Below, one piece after another: positions 17,576 through 26,009 of a DNA stretch of 64,000 bases. Both the position numbers and the translations under genes were made by a program. This DNA is from Brucella intermedia LMG 3301. Lineage in GTDB: Bacteria > Pseudomonadota > Alphaproteobacteria > Rhizobiales > Rhizobiaceae. The notes under the pieces are model-generated. The model saw only the letters and a list, made by a program, of their open reading frames with translations, made no database searches and was not told the DNA's origin. How positions within the stretch are numbered: the stretch's first letter is position 1; each line of letters begins with the position of its first letter. The stretch is taken from assembly GCF_000182645.1 (NCBI RefSeq), contig NZ_ACQA01000002.1, forward strand, positions 620,001 to 684,000, in the 5' to 3' direction.

Positions 17576-19254
17576 ATGGTTTCCAGTCATTGCAGCCAAT
17601 CCTCAGGCTCTTTTTCCGCACCAAGGGAACAGCTCTCCTTGCAGGTATCGCAACGGCAACCGTAACGGTCCTCGCCGGCATTGCACTTCTTGGCCTGTCG
17701 GGGTGGTTTATAACCGCAACGGCAATCGCAGGCATGAGCATCGCCACGGCGGTTGTGTTCGACGTGTTCGCGCCCGCCGCCGGCATTCGCCTGCTTGCGA
17801 TCCTGCGGACCGGTTCACGCTATCTCGAACGGCTCGTCACCCATGATGCGACGCTCGCGATCCTCGCGGCCCTGCGCGAAAAACTGTTCCGCAGCTGGGC
17901 GCGGCCAAGCGCTGCAAATACGCTGCTAAAACGTCCGGCACGCCTTCTCTTCCGTCTGACCGCAGACATCGATGCGCTCGACTCGCTTTATCTGCGGGTG
18001 GTGGTGCCGGTTGGCGCTGCGCTTGCCACCGCCCTTGTTGCCGGTATCGCGCTCGGTCTGATGAACCCGGTTTTTGGGCTGGTGGTGGCGACCGTCCTAC
18101 TTGCGGCTGGTCTTTGTATTCCGCTTGCAGCCGCCCGCCGTTCCGAAAAATCCATGCGCCAGCGTGTCAAGGGCACGGAAGCGCTGCGGGCCCGCACGGT
18201 CGATCTTGTAGCCGGTCAGACCGAACTTCTGATGGCCGGGCGGCTTGCAGATCAGAAGCTGGCATTGGCCCGCGCCGATGGTTACATCGCCGCATCGGAT
18301 CGCAGGCTCAACCGCATAGAGATCGTTACCGGCGCCGGTTTCGGCATTGTTCACGCATCCCTGCTTGCAGGCGGCCTTGTCGCTGTTGGATTGTTGATGC
18401 GGTCCGAGACAATCGGAGCCCCCGTCGCAGCACTTGGAATGCTCGTCATTCTTGGCGCGATGGAGCCCTTTTCAGCATTGCGGCGCGGCGCGATGGAGCT
18501 CGGCCGCACAGTCCTCGCTGCGAAGCGCGTCGCGCCTCAACTGACGGATGAGGCCGAACCCGCAGCGCCGCAAAAGCCAGCGAATGGCAAGGCGGTTCAG
18601 CTGAAAAGCGGGTCCGTTCGCCATGAGGGTGCCGAACGCGATGCCCTCAAAAATATCACGTTCGATATTGCTGCCGGTGAGCGTGTCGCCATCGTCGGCA
18701 CAAGCGGCGCAGGCAAATCGACACTGTTCAGTCTGCTCGCAGGAGAAATTCGAGCAACGCGGGGCAGTGTCGAGGTATTGCCGACACGCCTTCTCACACA
18801 GCGGACCGAGCTTTTTCAGGACAGTCTTCGCGATAATCTGCGTCTGGCGCGCGCCGATGCAGGCGATCATGAACTGATGGATGCGCTGGACGCTGCTGGC
18901 CTTGGGACATTTATCAGGGAATTGCCAGCGGGGCTCAATGCGATGCTGGGCGAGGGCGGTCTGGGGTTATCGGGCGGGCAGGCGCGCCGTCTGGCCCTTG
19001 CGCGGCTGTTTCTGACCGATGCGCCACTCTGGCTGCTGGATGAACCGACCGAGGGTCTGGACAGTGCGACAGCCGAGGATGTCCTTGAGCGCCTCAAGGC
19101 GCGGGCGGGTTCACGTACATTGCTGATCGCCACGCATATCCGTCGCGAGGCGCGAATTTGTGAACGGATCATTGTTTTAAATCAAGGCGCTCTAATTGAG
19201 TCCGTAGGTAAGGAGACAGGACGCTTTGACGAAATCCTCGAAAACATGAGGTGA
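17572..19254 (+). CDS. cydC: Thiol reductant ABC exporter subunit CydC
   Basis: A 560-residue half-transporter ABC protein. The membrane domain carries the CydC-like LLGLSGWFITATAIAGMS near residues 38-55. The ATPase domain shows Walker A GTSGAGKST near residue 377, signature LSGGQARRLALARL and Walker B PLWLLDEPTEGLD. ATG at 17572 overlaps the cydD TGA. A start 21 bases earlier is in frame but within cydD and unneeded. It forms the heterodimeric exporter with CydD in the inner membrane. A 174-base gap with a small hairpin separates it from cydA. Confidence 0.94.
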   Translation: MNGFQSLQPILRLFFRTKGTALLAGIATATVTVLAGIALLGLSGWFITATAIAGMSIATAVVFDVFAPAAGIRLLAILRTGSRYLERLVTHDATLAILAALREKLFRSWARPSAANTLLKRPARLLFRLTADIDALDSLYLRVVVPVGAALATALVAGIALGLMNPVFGLVVATVLLAAGLCIPLAAARRSEKSMRQRVKGTEALRARTVDLVAGQTELLMAGRLADQKLALARADGYIAASDRRLNRIEIVTGAGFGIVHASLLAGGLVAVGLLMRSETIGAPVAALGMLVILGAMEPFSALRRGAMELGRTVLAAKRVAPQLTDEAEPAAPQKPANGKAVQLKSGSVRHEGAERDALKNITFDIAAGERVAIVGTSGAGKSTLFSLLAGEIRATRGSVEVLPTRLLTQRTELFQDSLRDNLRLARADAGDHELMDALDAAGLGTFIRELPAGLNAMLGEGGLGLSGGQARRLALARLFLTDAPLWLLDEPTEGLDSATAEDVLERLKARAGSRTLLIATHIRREARICERIIVLNQGALIESVGKETGRFDEILENMR

Positions 19255-19428
19255 GCGAACAGCACCGGGACGGTTAAGGCTCGTGTCGGTGGCTAAACCG
19301 GAACTTGGACCGGTAGTTGGAATTGAAGCGCGGGAAACGGGTTTTCAGGAACCCGCCCGCTTTCAAAGGGGGCAGCGCTGGAGCGCAGCTCATAACACCA
19401 GGAGGGCCGGATTTACCGGCTTAAAGAG

Positions 19429-21006
19429 ATGGAACTCGATATTGTCTCCCTGTCGCGATTGCAGTTTGCGATCACGGCACTTTATCACTTCCTCTTCGTA
19501 CCTCTGACCTTGGGTCTTTCCGTGCTGCTTGCCATCATGGAAACCGTTTACGTTATGACGGGGCGACTCATCTGGCGGCAGATGACGAAATTTTGGGGTA
19601 CGCTGTTTGGCATCAACTTCGTGATGGGCGTCGCGACGGGCATCGTGATGGAATTCCAGTTCGGCATGAACTGGAGCTATTACAGCCATTATGTCGGCGA
19701 CATCTTCGGCGCACCGCTCGCCATTGAAGGCCTCATGGCATTCTTCCTCGAAGCGACCTTCGTGGGCCTGTTCTTCTTCGGATGGGATCGCCTGTCGAAA
19801 GTCGGGCACCTCATGGCGACCTATGCGGTTGCGGCCGGTTCCAACTTCTCGGCGCTATGGATTCTGATCGCCAATGGCTGGATGCAGAATCCGGTCGGAT
19901 CGGCGTTCAATCCCGAAACCATGCGCATGGAAATCTCCGATTTCTTCGCCGTGCTGATGAACCCGGTCGCCCAGGCAAAGTTCGTGCATACGGTATCAGC
20001 CGGTTATGTCACAGCAGCCATTTTCGTCCTTGGTATTTCCGCCTGGTATCTCCTCAAGGGGCGTTCGGTAGAGCTTGCCAAGCGTTCGATCACCATCGCG
20101 GCTTCCTTCGGTCTGGCCGCTTCGCTTTCGGTTGTCGTTCTCGGTGACGAAAGCGGCTATCTGGCCAATGAACACCAGAAGATGAAGATCGCCGCCATCG
20201 AAGCCATGTGGGAAACTGAACCGGCACCTGCGCCGTTTACGGTCTTCGGCTTCCCCAATCAGGAAGCGCGCGAAACCCATTTCGCGGTGCGTATTCCATG
20301 GGTCATGGGCCTGATCGGCACCCGCTCTCTCACGACCCCGATTCAGGGCATCAACGATCTGGTCCAGAATGCGGAAAACCATATCAGGAACGGTATCGTC
20401 GCCTATGACGCCTTGCAGAAAATCCGCGCGGCTGGCGATACTAACGCCGTTCCGCAGGAAGTGAAGGACGTTTTTGCCGATAACAGCCAGTGGATGGGCT
20501 ATGCGCTTCTGCTGAAGCGCTATGTCGACGATCCGCGTCAGGCAACCGACGCGCAGATCACGCAGGCAGCCAACGACACGGTTCCCGGCGTGCTGCCCCT
20601 GTTCTGGGCATTCCGCATCATGGTGGGCATCGGCTTCTTCCTGATCCTGCTGACGGGCACATTCTTCGTGCTATCCGCCCGTCGCAAGCTCGACCGTTAT
20701 CCTTTCCTGCTGCGGGTAGCCGTATTTGCTATACCGCTGCCGTGGATTGCAGCCGAAATGGGCTGGATCGTGGCCGAGTTCGGCCGTCAGCCCTGGGTAA
20801 TCGAGGGCATATTGCCGACGGCGGTCGGCGTTTCAAACCTCGGGGCGTCCACAGTGCTGCTGACGATACTTGGTTTCGTGGCGATCTATACGGTTCTCTT
20901 CATCATCGAGATGGGCCTGATGATCCGCGCCATCAAGGCCGGACCTGAACCCGACAGCAAGCCGGAAGCAATTCTCGCCCCGGCCAGCATCGCACCTGCG
21001 GAGTAA
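19429..21006 (+). CDS. cydA: Cytochrome bd ubiquinol oxidase subunit I
   Basis: A 525-residue inner-membrane subunit of the high-affinity terminal oxidase, which oxidises ubiquinol and reduces O2 to water. Haem ligands are visible by alignment with E. coli: His20 (ALYHFLFVPL), His187 (AKFVHTVSAG) and Met398 (FWAFRIMVGIG). The GRQPW motif (AEFGRQPWVIEG) is present. The Q-loop region around residues 250-330 is of ordinary length. ATG at 19429 gives the conserved N-terminus. It lies in one operon with cydDC upstream and cydB and cydX downstream. Confidence 0.96.
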   Translation: MELDIVSLSRLQFAITALYHFLFVPLTLGLSVLLAIMETVYVMTGRLIWRQMTKFWGTLFGINFVMGVATGIVMEFQFGMNWSYYSHYVGDIFGAPLAIEGLMAFFLEATFVGLFFFGWDRLSKVGHLMATYAVAAGSNFSALWILIANGWMQNPVGSAFNPETMRMEISDFFAVLMNPVAQAKFVHTVSAGYVTAAIFVLGISAWYLLKGRSVELAKRSITIAASFGLAASLSVVVLGDESGYLANEHQKMKIAAIEAMWETEPAPAPFTVFGFPNQEARETHFAVRIPWVMGLIGTRSLTTPIQGINDLVQNAENHIRNGIVAYDALQKIRAAGDTNAVPQEVKDVFADNSQWMGYALLLKRYVDDPRQATDAQITQAANDTVPGVLPLFWAFRIMVGIGFFLILLTGTFFVLSARRKLDRYPFLLRVAVFAIPLPWIAAEMGWIVAEFGRQPWVIEGILPTAVGVSNLGASTVLLTILGFVAIYTVLFIIEMGLMIRAIKAGPEPDSKPEAILAPASIAPAE

Positions 21007-21011
21007 GGATC

Positions 21012-22166
21012 ATGATACTCAGCGAATTGTTGGACTATGAAACTCTGCGCATCATCTGGTGGGTACTGCTCGGTGTATTGCTGATTGCCTTCGCCGCGAT
21101 GGACGGGTTCGATCTCGGCGTGGACATTCTCATGCCGGTGGTCGGCAAGACCGATGTGGAACGGCGCATCATCATCAACACGATCGGCCCGGTCTGGGAA
21201 GGCAATCAGGTCTGGTTGATTCTGGGAGGCGGTGCCATTTTCGCCGCCTGGCCACCGCTCTACGCGGTGTCCTTCTCGGGCTTCTATCTGGCGATGTTTG
21301 CCATCCTGTTCGCACTCATCCTGCGTCCGGTCGGCTTCAAGTATCGCTCCAAGCGGGACAGCGAAGCCTGGAGAAAGGGTTGGGACTGGGCGCTGTTCAT
21401 CGGCGGTTTCGTGCCTGCCCTCATCTTCGGCGTTGCCGTCGGCAACGTCCTGCAGGGCATTCCCTTCCGGCTCGCAGACGACCTTCAGATATTCTACGAA
21501 GGTTCGTTCTTCGGCCTGCTCAATCCGTTCGCGCTGCTTTGCGGTGTGCTTTCAGTCACGATGCTCTCCATGCATGGCGCCTCGTGGCTGGTCCTGAAGA
21601 CGACCGGGGAAGTACAGGCGCGCGCGCGGTTCTATGGCAGCATCGCGTCGCTTCTGACCGTTGTCCTTTATGTTCTGGCCGGGGTGATCAGCTGGCTCTG
21701 GATTTCGGGCTACCGCATCACAAGCGCCGTCGTCACGGACGGCCCGTCCAATCCGCTGCGCAAGACGGTGGAACTGGATCACGGCGCATGGTTCGCCAAT
21801 TATGCGAGCTATCCAATCCTGCTGATTGCTCCGGCGCTCGGCATTCTTGGAGCGCTTGCGGTCTTCGTCGCGCTGCGCAGCCGTCGTGAAGTCGCGCCGC
21901 TGCTGTTTGGAAAGCTGTCGATTTTCGGCATCATTTCATCGGTGGGCGTGTCGATGTTCCCGTTCATCCTGCCATCGTCGCTCGATCCGCGCGCCAGCCT
22001 GACGGTATGGGATTCGTCTTCCAGCCATATGACACTGTTCATCATGCTGGTGGTGACGCTCATCTTCCTGCCGCTGATCGTGGTCTACACGTCCTGGGTC
22101 TACAAGGTTTTGTGGGGCAAGGTCGAAAAGGACATGATCGAAGACGACAGCAACCACGCCTACTAG
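21012..22166 (+). CDS. cydB: Cytochrome bd ubiquinol oxidase subunit II
   Basis: A 384-residue membrane protein with about nine helices. The diagnostic AMDGFDLGVDILMPVVG occupies residues ~31-47, and the block GPVWEGNQVWLILGGGAIFA follows. The C-terminal HMTLFIMLVVTLIFLPLIV helix is also typical. It starts five bases after cydA. Its TAG abuts a palindromic repeat that separates it from cydX. With CydA it forms the haem-bearing oxidase core. Confidence 0.96.
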   Translation: MILSELLDYETLRIIWWVLLGVLLIAFAAMDGFDLGVDILMPVVGKTDVERRIIINTIGPVWEGNQVWLILGGGAIFAAWPPLYAVSFSGFYLAMFAILFALILRPVGFKYRSKRDSEAWRKGWDWALFIGGFVPALIFGVAVGNVLQGIPFRLADDLQIFYEGSFFGLLNPFALLCGVLSVTMLSMHGASWLVLKTTGEVQARARFYGSIASLLTVVLYVLAGVISWLWISGYRITSAVVTDGPSNPLRKTVELDHGAWFANYASYPILLIAPALGILGALAVFVALRSRREVAPLLFGKLSIFGIISSVGVSMFPFILPSSLDPRASLTVWDSSSSHMTLFIMLVVTLIFLPLIVVYTSWVYKVLWGKVEKDMIEDDSNHAY

Positions 22167-22268
22167 AGCGGTTCCGGTTCAAACGGAGCCGCTGGAGCGC
22201 TCTATCTCTTTGTTTTACGCATTGTCCTACGCAAAATCGCTTCGCACTTTTGCTGGAAATGCTCTAAT
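22166..22268. repeat. Palindromic intergenic repeat, copy A
   Basis: About 103 bases between cydB and cydX. It matches the reverse complement of the element at 46790-46895 over its right two thirds, sharing TCCTACGCAAAA and TCGCACTTTTGCTGGAAATG and GCTCTATC. The left third differs but can pair with itself (GCGGTTCCG and CGGAGCCGC). This is a dispersed Brucellaceae-type intergenic palindrome and may resemble the Bru-RS elements described in Brucella. It sits within an operon. Confidence 0.75.
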
Positions 22269-22283
22269 CGGAAAGGAAGCAAG

Positions 22284-22439
22284 ATGTGGTATTTTTCCTG
22301 GTTACTGGGGCTTCCGCTTGCAGCAGCTTTCGCCGTGCTCAATGCCATGTGGTATGAGCTGATGGACGACCGGGCGCGCAGGCGCCTTTCGGCAGATCCG
22401 ACTGCGGATATGGCGCGGGAAGGCAAGAAACATCATTGA
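22284..22439 (+). CDS. cydX: Cytochrome bd-I small subunit CydX
   Basis: A 51-residue protein beginning MWYFSWLLGLPLAAAFAVLN, the diagnostic CydX/YbgT N-terminus with one transmembrane helix. A charged tail RRRLSADPTADMAREGKKHH follows. ATG at 22284 is preceded by GGAAAGGAAG. CydX binds CydAB and stabilises its haems; in Brucella abortus it is known to be required for cytochrome bd function. The gene is 117 bases after cydB, beyond a palindromic repeat, and before a strong terminator. Confidence 0.93.
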   Translation: MWYFSWLLGLPLAAAFAVLNAMWYELMDDRARRRLSADPTADMAREGKKHH

Positions 22440-22447
22440 TAAAACCA

Positions 22448-22473
22448 AAACGGCCCGCAAACGGGCCGTTTTC
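22448..22473. terminator. Bidirectional rho-independent terminator after cydX
   Basis: AACGGCCCG and CGGGCCGTT form a perfect 9-bp stem around CAAA. TTTT follows on the + strand and the mirror-image AAAA precedes it. It therefore also fits the convergent GntR gene, which ends 15 bases further on. Confidence 0.9.
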
Positions 22474-22487
22474 ATTTATAAACTCAT

Positions 22488-23258
22488 TCAAGGCTGCGGT
22501 ATCGTCAGCTCCGCCACGAAATCATAGGCATCGCCGCGATAGAGTGATTTTGTAAATTCGACCACGCGGCCGGAGGGCAGATAGGAAATCCGCTCGATGG
22601 ACAGCCCGGCGTCTCCCTCCTTGACGCCGAGAATGCGTGCATCCGGGTCCTTGATGTTGCAGGCGGCGATGCGCTGGACAGCGCGAACGGGTCGAAACCC
22701 GTTACGGCTCAGTTCAGCATAGAGCGAACCCTTGACCGCATCCGGATCGGGCAAGATTTCACTCGAGAGGCTGGCCCGTTCGATGGCCAGCGGCAGATCG
22801 CTCGCCATGCGCAGGCGGCCAAGGCGGGCAACGCGGGTTTCCGAGGAAACGCCCAGTTTCATCATTTCCTCGGGCGAGGGATAGTAAAGGCCCCGTTCCA
22901 GCCATTTGGATTGCGTTGTGATGCCGCGTCGTGCCATGTCTTCGGTGAACGAAGTCAGCATGGAAAGCGACTGCTGCACGCGCTCGCTCGGACGCACGAC
23001 GAAAGTGCCGGAACCGTGACGGCGCACCAGGAGCCCGGCCTTTACCAGATCGTCCACGGCCTTGCGCACGGTGACGCGGCTGATATTGGCATATTCGGCG
23101 ATGTCGCGTTCAGGCGGCAGGGCTTCGCCATCAACCAGTTGTCCGGCGCGGATCGCGGCTTCGAGCGACTGGCGCAACTGCATGTAGAGCGGCCCTCCGG
23201 AAGAAGGGGCGGAACCTTGCAGGTTCTTGGGCAGGAAAGCGCTGAAATTTCCGCTCAT
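22488..23258 (-). CDS. GntR family transcriptional regulator, HutC/UTRA subfamily
   Basis: A 256-residue regulator starting MSGNFSAFLPKNLQG at 23258. The start overlaps the kinase stop by four bases (ATGA); the longer frame upstream is inside the kinase gene. The winged HTH carries LPPERDIAEYANISRVTVRK near residues 49-68 and GLLVRRHGSGTFVVRP. A UTRA effector domain fills the C-terminal two thirds (ERISYLPSGRVVEFTKSLYR). Such proteins bind sugar phosphates such as GlcNAc-6-P. It likely represses the divergent sugar ABC operon and its own operon. Confidence 0.9.
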   Translation of the reverse strand: MSGNFSAFLPKNLQGSAPSSGGPLYMQLRQSLEAAIRAGQLVDGEALPPERDIAEYANISRVTVRKAVDDLVKAGLLVRRHGSGTFVVRPSERVQQSLSMLTSFTEDMARRGITTQSKWLERGLYYPSPEEMMKLGVSSETRVARLGRLRMASDLPLAIERASLSSEILPDPDAVKGSLYAELSRNGFRPVRAVQRIAACNIKDPDARILGVKEGDAGLSIERISYLPSGRVVEFTKSLYRGDAYDFVAELTIPQP

Positions 23259-24142
23259 TCGCGCGCCCTTCCATTTTGCGGCCCATATCGCTTGAGAGCG
23301 AGCTGAAGCGCGCCCGTCAATGCATCCGCCGCGGGGGCGACCAGAAGCGCCTGCTGATGAGGCGGCAGCCATTCCACATAGAGCGGCGCCATGCCGCCAA
23401 GCAGGCTGATGCGTTCGCCACCCTGATTGATCAGCATATCCAGCGTTTCGCTGATATAACCGGCGGAGCGCTCCAGCAGCATACGCGCCGTTTCATCGCC
23501 TTCACTGGCATATTGGAAAACACGCGGAGCATATTTGCCGAAGTCGCCGGGTTTTGCCGTCCACGCGAACTCGACCAGATTGTCGGGGTTATTGTCGAAC
23601 TCATCGAGGAGATCGGTCGTCAGGCGCGTGCGCCGATGGATGCCGTCATGCACAAGCAGGCTTTCCTGCAGCAGGCTTTGACCGAGCCGCGCGCCGCTGC
23701 CGAGGTCGCCCAAGGGAAACCCCCAGCCGCCGACCGAATGGATGCGCCCGTGCCGCCGCGTGATATAGGCCGTACCCGTTCCAAGAATGGCGACGATGCC
23801 ATCCTGGTCGCCAAGCGCGCCTTGGAGCGCAATCACGCCGTCGAATTCCACATCGGAGTGCGCAAAGGGCAGGCCGCGCTCTATCGGTACGCCCGCACCC
23901 TCGACGTTGCCGCCGGCAAGGCCAAGAACCGCGTGGCTGTTTGCATAGTGCGCCTTGTCCAGCCCGGCATCGTCAAAAGCGTTGTCGACCGCCGCGATCA
24001 CATTGATCAGCGCCGTCTGCGGATCGGTGACGATATTGGCAGAGCCGCTGCGCCCTGAACCCAGAATCGCACCACCGCTGCCCGCCACAACAGCACGGCA
24101 TCCGGTGCCACCGCCATCAACGCCAATGAAGAATTCAGTCAT
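23255..24142 (-). CDS. BadF/BadG/BcrA/BcrD ATPase family kinase, probable N-acetylglucosamine kinase
   Basis: A 295-residue ASKHA-fold kinase. The phosphate 1 motif IGVDGGGTGCRAVVAG occupies residues ~5-20. The block DGIVAILGTGTAYITRR lies near residue 106, and the WGFPLGDLGSGARLGQ segment near residue 131 is typical of GlcNAc/glucosamine kinases of this family. ATG at 24142 is chosen for its strong ribosome site GGAGGT. It precedes the GntR gene with a four-base overlap. Phosphorylation of an amino sugar in the cytoplasm is the likely activity, inferred from family and from the divergent sugar ABC operon. Confidence 0.83.
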   Translation of the reverse strand: MTEFFIGVDGGGTGCRAVVAGSGGAILGSGRSGSANIVTDPQTALINVIAAVDNAFDDAGLDKAHYANSHAVLGLAGGNVEGAGVPIERGLPFAHSDVEFDGVIALQGALGDQDGIVAILGTGTAYITRRHGRIHSVGGWGFPLGDLGSGARLGQSLLQESLLVHDGIHRRTRLTTDLLDEFDNNPDNLVEFAWTAKPGDFGKYAPRVFQYASEGDETARMLLERSAGYISETLDMLINQGGERISLLGGMAPLYVEWLPPHQQALLVAPAADALTGALQLALKRYGPQNGRARE

Positions 24143-24491
24143 GAAGATACCTCCGGCTTGAAGATACCAAAAAAATACCATTAACCAAGCAGATTTGTCG
24201 GCTTGTGAAAAATTTGATTAATTTATTGAAAAAATTCAGGAAAAAAAGCCGCTCTGAATTTTTCTGCGCGAAAGTTGTAAACTTCTCTGGACAATTGGTA
24301 CGTTTTTGGCATTAATTTCAGCAGAAGGGGAGCGCAGTACCGCTGAGGGCGTGGGTCACGCGGATTTGGGATGGAGACAACCGGCGGGGGCCCGGTACAA
24401 TCCCGTAACGCGAGGAGCGATCGTACCGAAGCGGTCTGGCGTGCTTTCGCCTCTTTTGCGCATCCGCGCTCAAAAAACGGGAGAAGGTCAA
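24143..24491. promoter_or_regulatory. Divergent control region of the amino-sugar locus
   Basis: A 349-base gap between the divergent kinase-GntR and ABC-transporter operons. ATACCA occurs at 24164-24169 and 24175-24180, eleven bases apart (one helical turn), just upstream of the kinase ribosome site. A related inverted half-site TTGGTAC lies at 24295-24301. TGGTAT/ATACCA half-sites are reminiscent of HutC-type GntR operators, so these may bind the adjacent regulator. Bases 24180-24260 are very AT-rich. The part from 24306 to 24491 stays open in frame with the binding protein but lacks coding character. Confidence 0.5.
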
Positions 24492-25751
24492 ATGGTTCGT
24501 AATACGTTCAAACTCATGCTGCTGGGTTCCACGCTTCTGGCGTCGGGATCGGCTGCGCTGGCCGAAGACGTTACGCTGACGGTTGAAAGCTGGCGTAACG
24601 ACGATCTGCAGATATGGCAGGAAAAGATCATTCCGGCTTTCGAAGCCAAGAATCCTGGCATCAAGATCAATTTCGCACCGAGCGCGCCAACCGAATTCAA
24701 CGCGGCCCTCAATGCCAAGCTTGATGCCGGTTCGGGCGGCGACCTCATTTCCTGCCGTCCTTTCGACACTTCGCTTGAGCTCTTCAACAAGGGGAAGCTC
24801 GCCGATCTCACCGATCTGGAAGGCATGAAGAACTTCTCCGACGTCGCCAAGTCCGCCTGGACCACCGACGACGGTTCCAAGACCTTCTGCGTGCCGATGG
24901 CTTCGGTCATTCACGGCTTCATCTACAATCAGGAAGCCTTCGACAAGCTAGGTCTCAAGGTTCCGGCAACGGAAGCCGAATTCTTCGACGTTCTCGAAAA
25001 GATCAAGGCAGACGGCAATTACATCCCGATGGCCATAGGCACGAAGGACATGTGGGAAGCCGCAACCATGGGCTACCAGAACATCGGCCCGACCTACTGG
25101 AAGGGCGAAGAGGGCCGCAAGGCGCTGATCGCCGGCACGCAGAGGCTGACCGATCCGCAGTGGGTCGAGCCGTTCAAGGTTCTTGCCAAGTGGAAGGACT
25201 ATCTGGGCGACGGTTTCGAAGCGCAGACCTATCCGGACAGCCAGAACCTGTTCACCCTCGGTCGCGCGGCCATCTATCCGGCTGGCTCGTGGGAAATCGG
25301 CCTGTTCAATACGCAGGCGCAGTTCAAGATGGGCGCGTTCCCGCCGCCGGTCAAGAATGCAGGCGACACCTGCTATATCTCCGACCACAACGACATCGGC
25401 CTCGGCCTCAATGCTTCGAGCAAGCACGCAGAACAGGCAAAGGTGTTCCTGAACTGGGTTGCTTCGCCTGAATTCGCTGAAATCTACGCCAACGCGCTGC
25501 CGGGCTTCTTCAGCCTGAACTCGACCGCGGTGAAGATGAGCGATCCACTCGCGCAGGAATTCGTTTCCTGGCGCGAAAAGTGCAAGCCGACCATTCGTTC
25601 GACCTACCAGATTCTGTCGCGTGGCACGCCGAACCTCGAAAATGAAACCTGGGTTCAGTCGGCCAACGTCATCAACGGCACCGTAACGCCGGAAGACGCT
25701 GCGAAGAAGCTGCAGGAAGGCCTGGATAGCTGGTTCAAGCCTGCGAAATAA
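24492..25751 (+). CDS. Sugar ABC transporter substrate-binding protein (family 1)
   Basis: A 419-residue periplasmic binding protein. The N-terminal signal peptide (MVRNTFKLMLLGSTLLASGS, cleaved after ALA) precedes a mature part starting EDVTLTVESWRNDDLQIWQ. The MalE/UgpB-like FIYNQEAFDKLGLKVPATEAEF and the PAGSWEIGLF blocks are family features. ATG at 24492 follows GGGAGAAGG; an earlier in-frame start would bury the signal peptide. It delivers a carbohydrate to the permeases encoded downstream. The GntR/kinase neighbours suggest an N-acetyl-amino sugar. A strong hairpin follows the gene. Confidence 0.92.
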   Translation: MVRNTFKLMLLGSTLLASGSAALAEDVTLTVESWRNDDLQIWQEKIIPAFEAKNPGIKINFAPSAPTEFNAALNAKLDAGSGGDLISCRPFDTSLELFNKGKLADLTDLEGMKNFSDVAKSAWTTDDGSKTFCVPMASVIHGFIYNQEAFDKLGLKVPATEAEFFDVLEKIKADGNYIPMAIGTKDMWEAATMGYQNIGPTYWKGEEGRKALIAGTQRLTDPQWVEPFKVLAKWKDYLGDGFEAQTYPDSQNLFTLGRAAIYPAGSWEIGLFNTQAQFKMGAFPPPVKNAGDTCYISDHNDIGLGLNASSKHAEQAKVFLNWVASPEFAEIYANALPGFFSLNSTAVKMSDPLAQEFVSWREKCKPTIRSTYQILSRGTPNLENETWVQSANVINGTVTPEDAAKKLQEGLDSWFKPAK

Positions 25752-25764
25752 AAACGCGGGGCTT

Positions 25765-25805
25765 TATGGGCGGCGATCGCGGGGGCGCGCCGCCCATATC
25801 TTTTC
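25765..25805 (+). terminator. Stem-loop after the binding-protein gene (attenuating terminator)
   Basis: An 11-bp perfect stem: TATGGGCGGCG at 25765-25775 and CGCCGCCCATA at 25788-25798. It is followed by TCTTTT. The position just after the binding-protein stop and before the permeases is typical of hairpins that keep binding-protein mRNA more abundant than permease mRNA. Confidence 0.75.
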
Positions 25806-25940
25806 GTCTGGCGCATCGACATGCCGTTTTGCATTCGGTGCATTCCGTGTCAGTCTAAAATGACGCGAGCGTGCGGGGAGGAGAAGGTCCGGCTTTCTCC
25901 GGTTTGCACGCTTTCTCGTGAGCGAGAACGCCAGCCATCG

Positions 25941-25992
25941 GTTTTATGCATTTCCGAATGCAAGCGGTTCATCCTCTGCTGGAAATGCTCTT
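25941..25992. repeat. Partial palindromic intergenic repeat, copy C
   Basis: About 50 bases before the first permease, related to the right end of the palindromic element at 22166-22268. It shares GCATTTCC-like ends (GCATTTCCG and GGAAATGCTCT), AAGCGGTT and CTGCTGGAAATGCTCT. It is shorter and more diverged than the other copies and could be a decayed unit. Confidence 0.5.
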
Positions 25993-26009
25993 GAAGAGCG
26001 AATGCCTAT

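Noticed and set aside
19255..19428. Hairpin CGGGTT/AACCCG between cydC and cydA, considered as a terminator
   Set aside because: No T-run follows, and cydA is expected to be co-transcribed; it may only be a minor leader structure.
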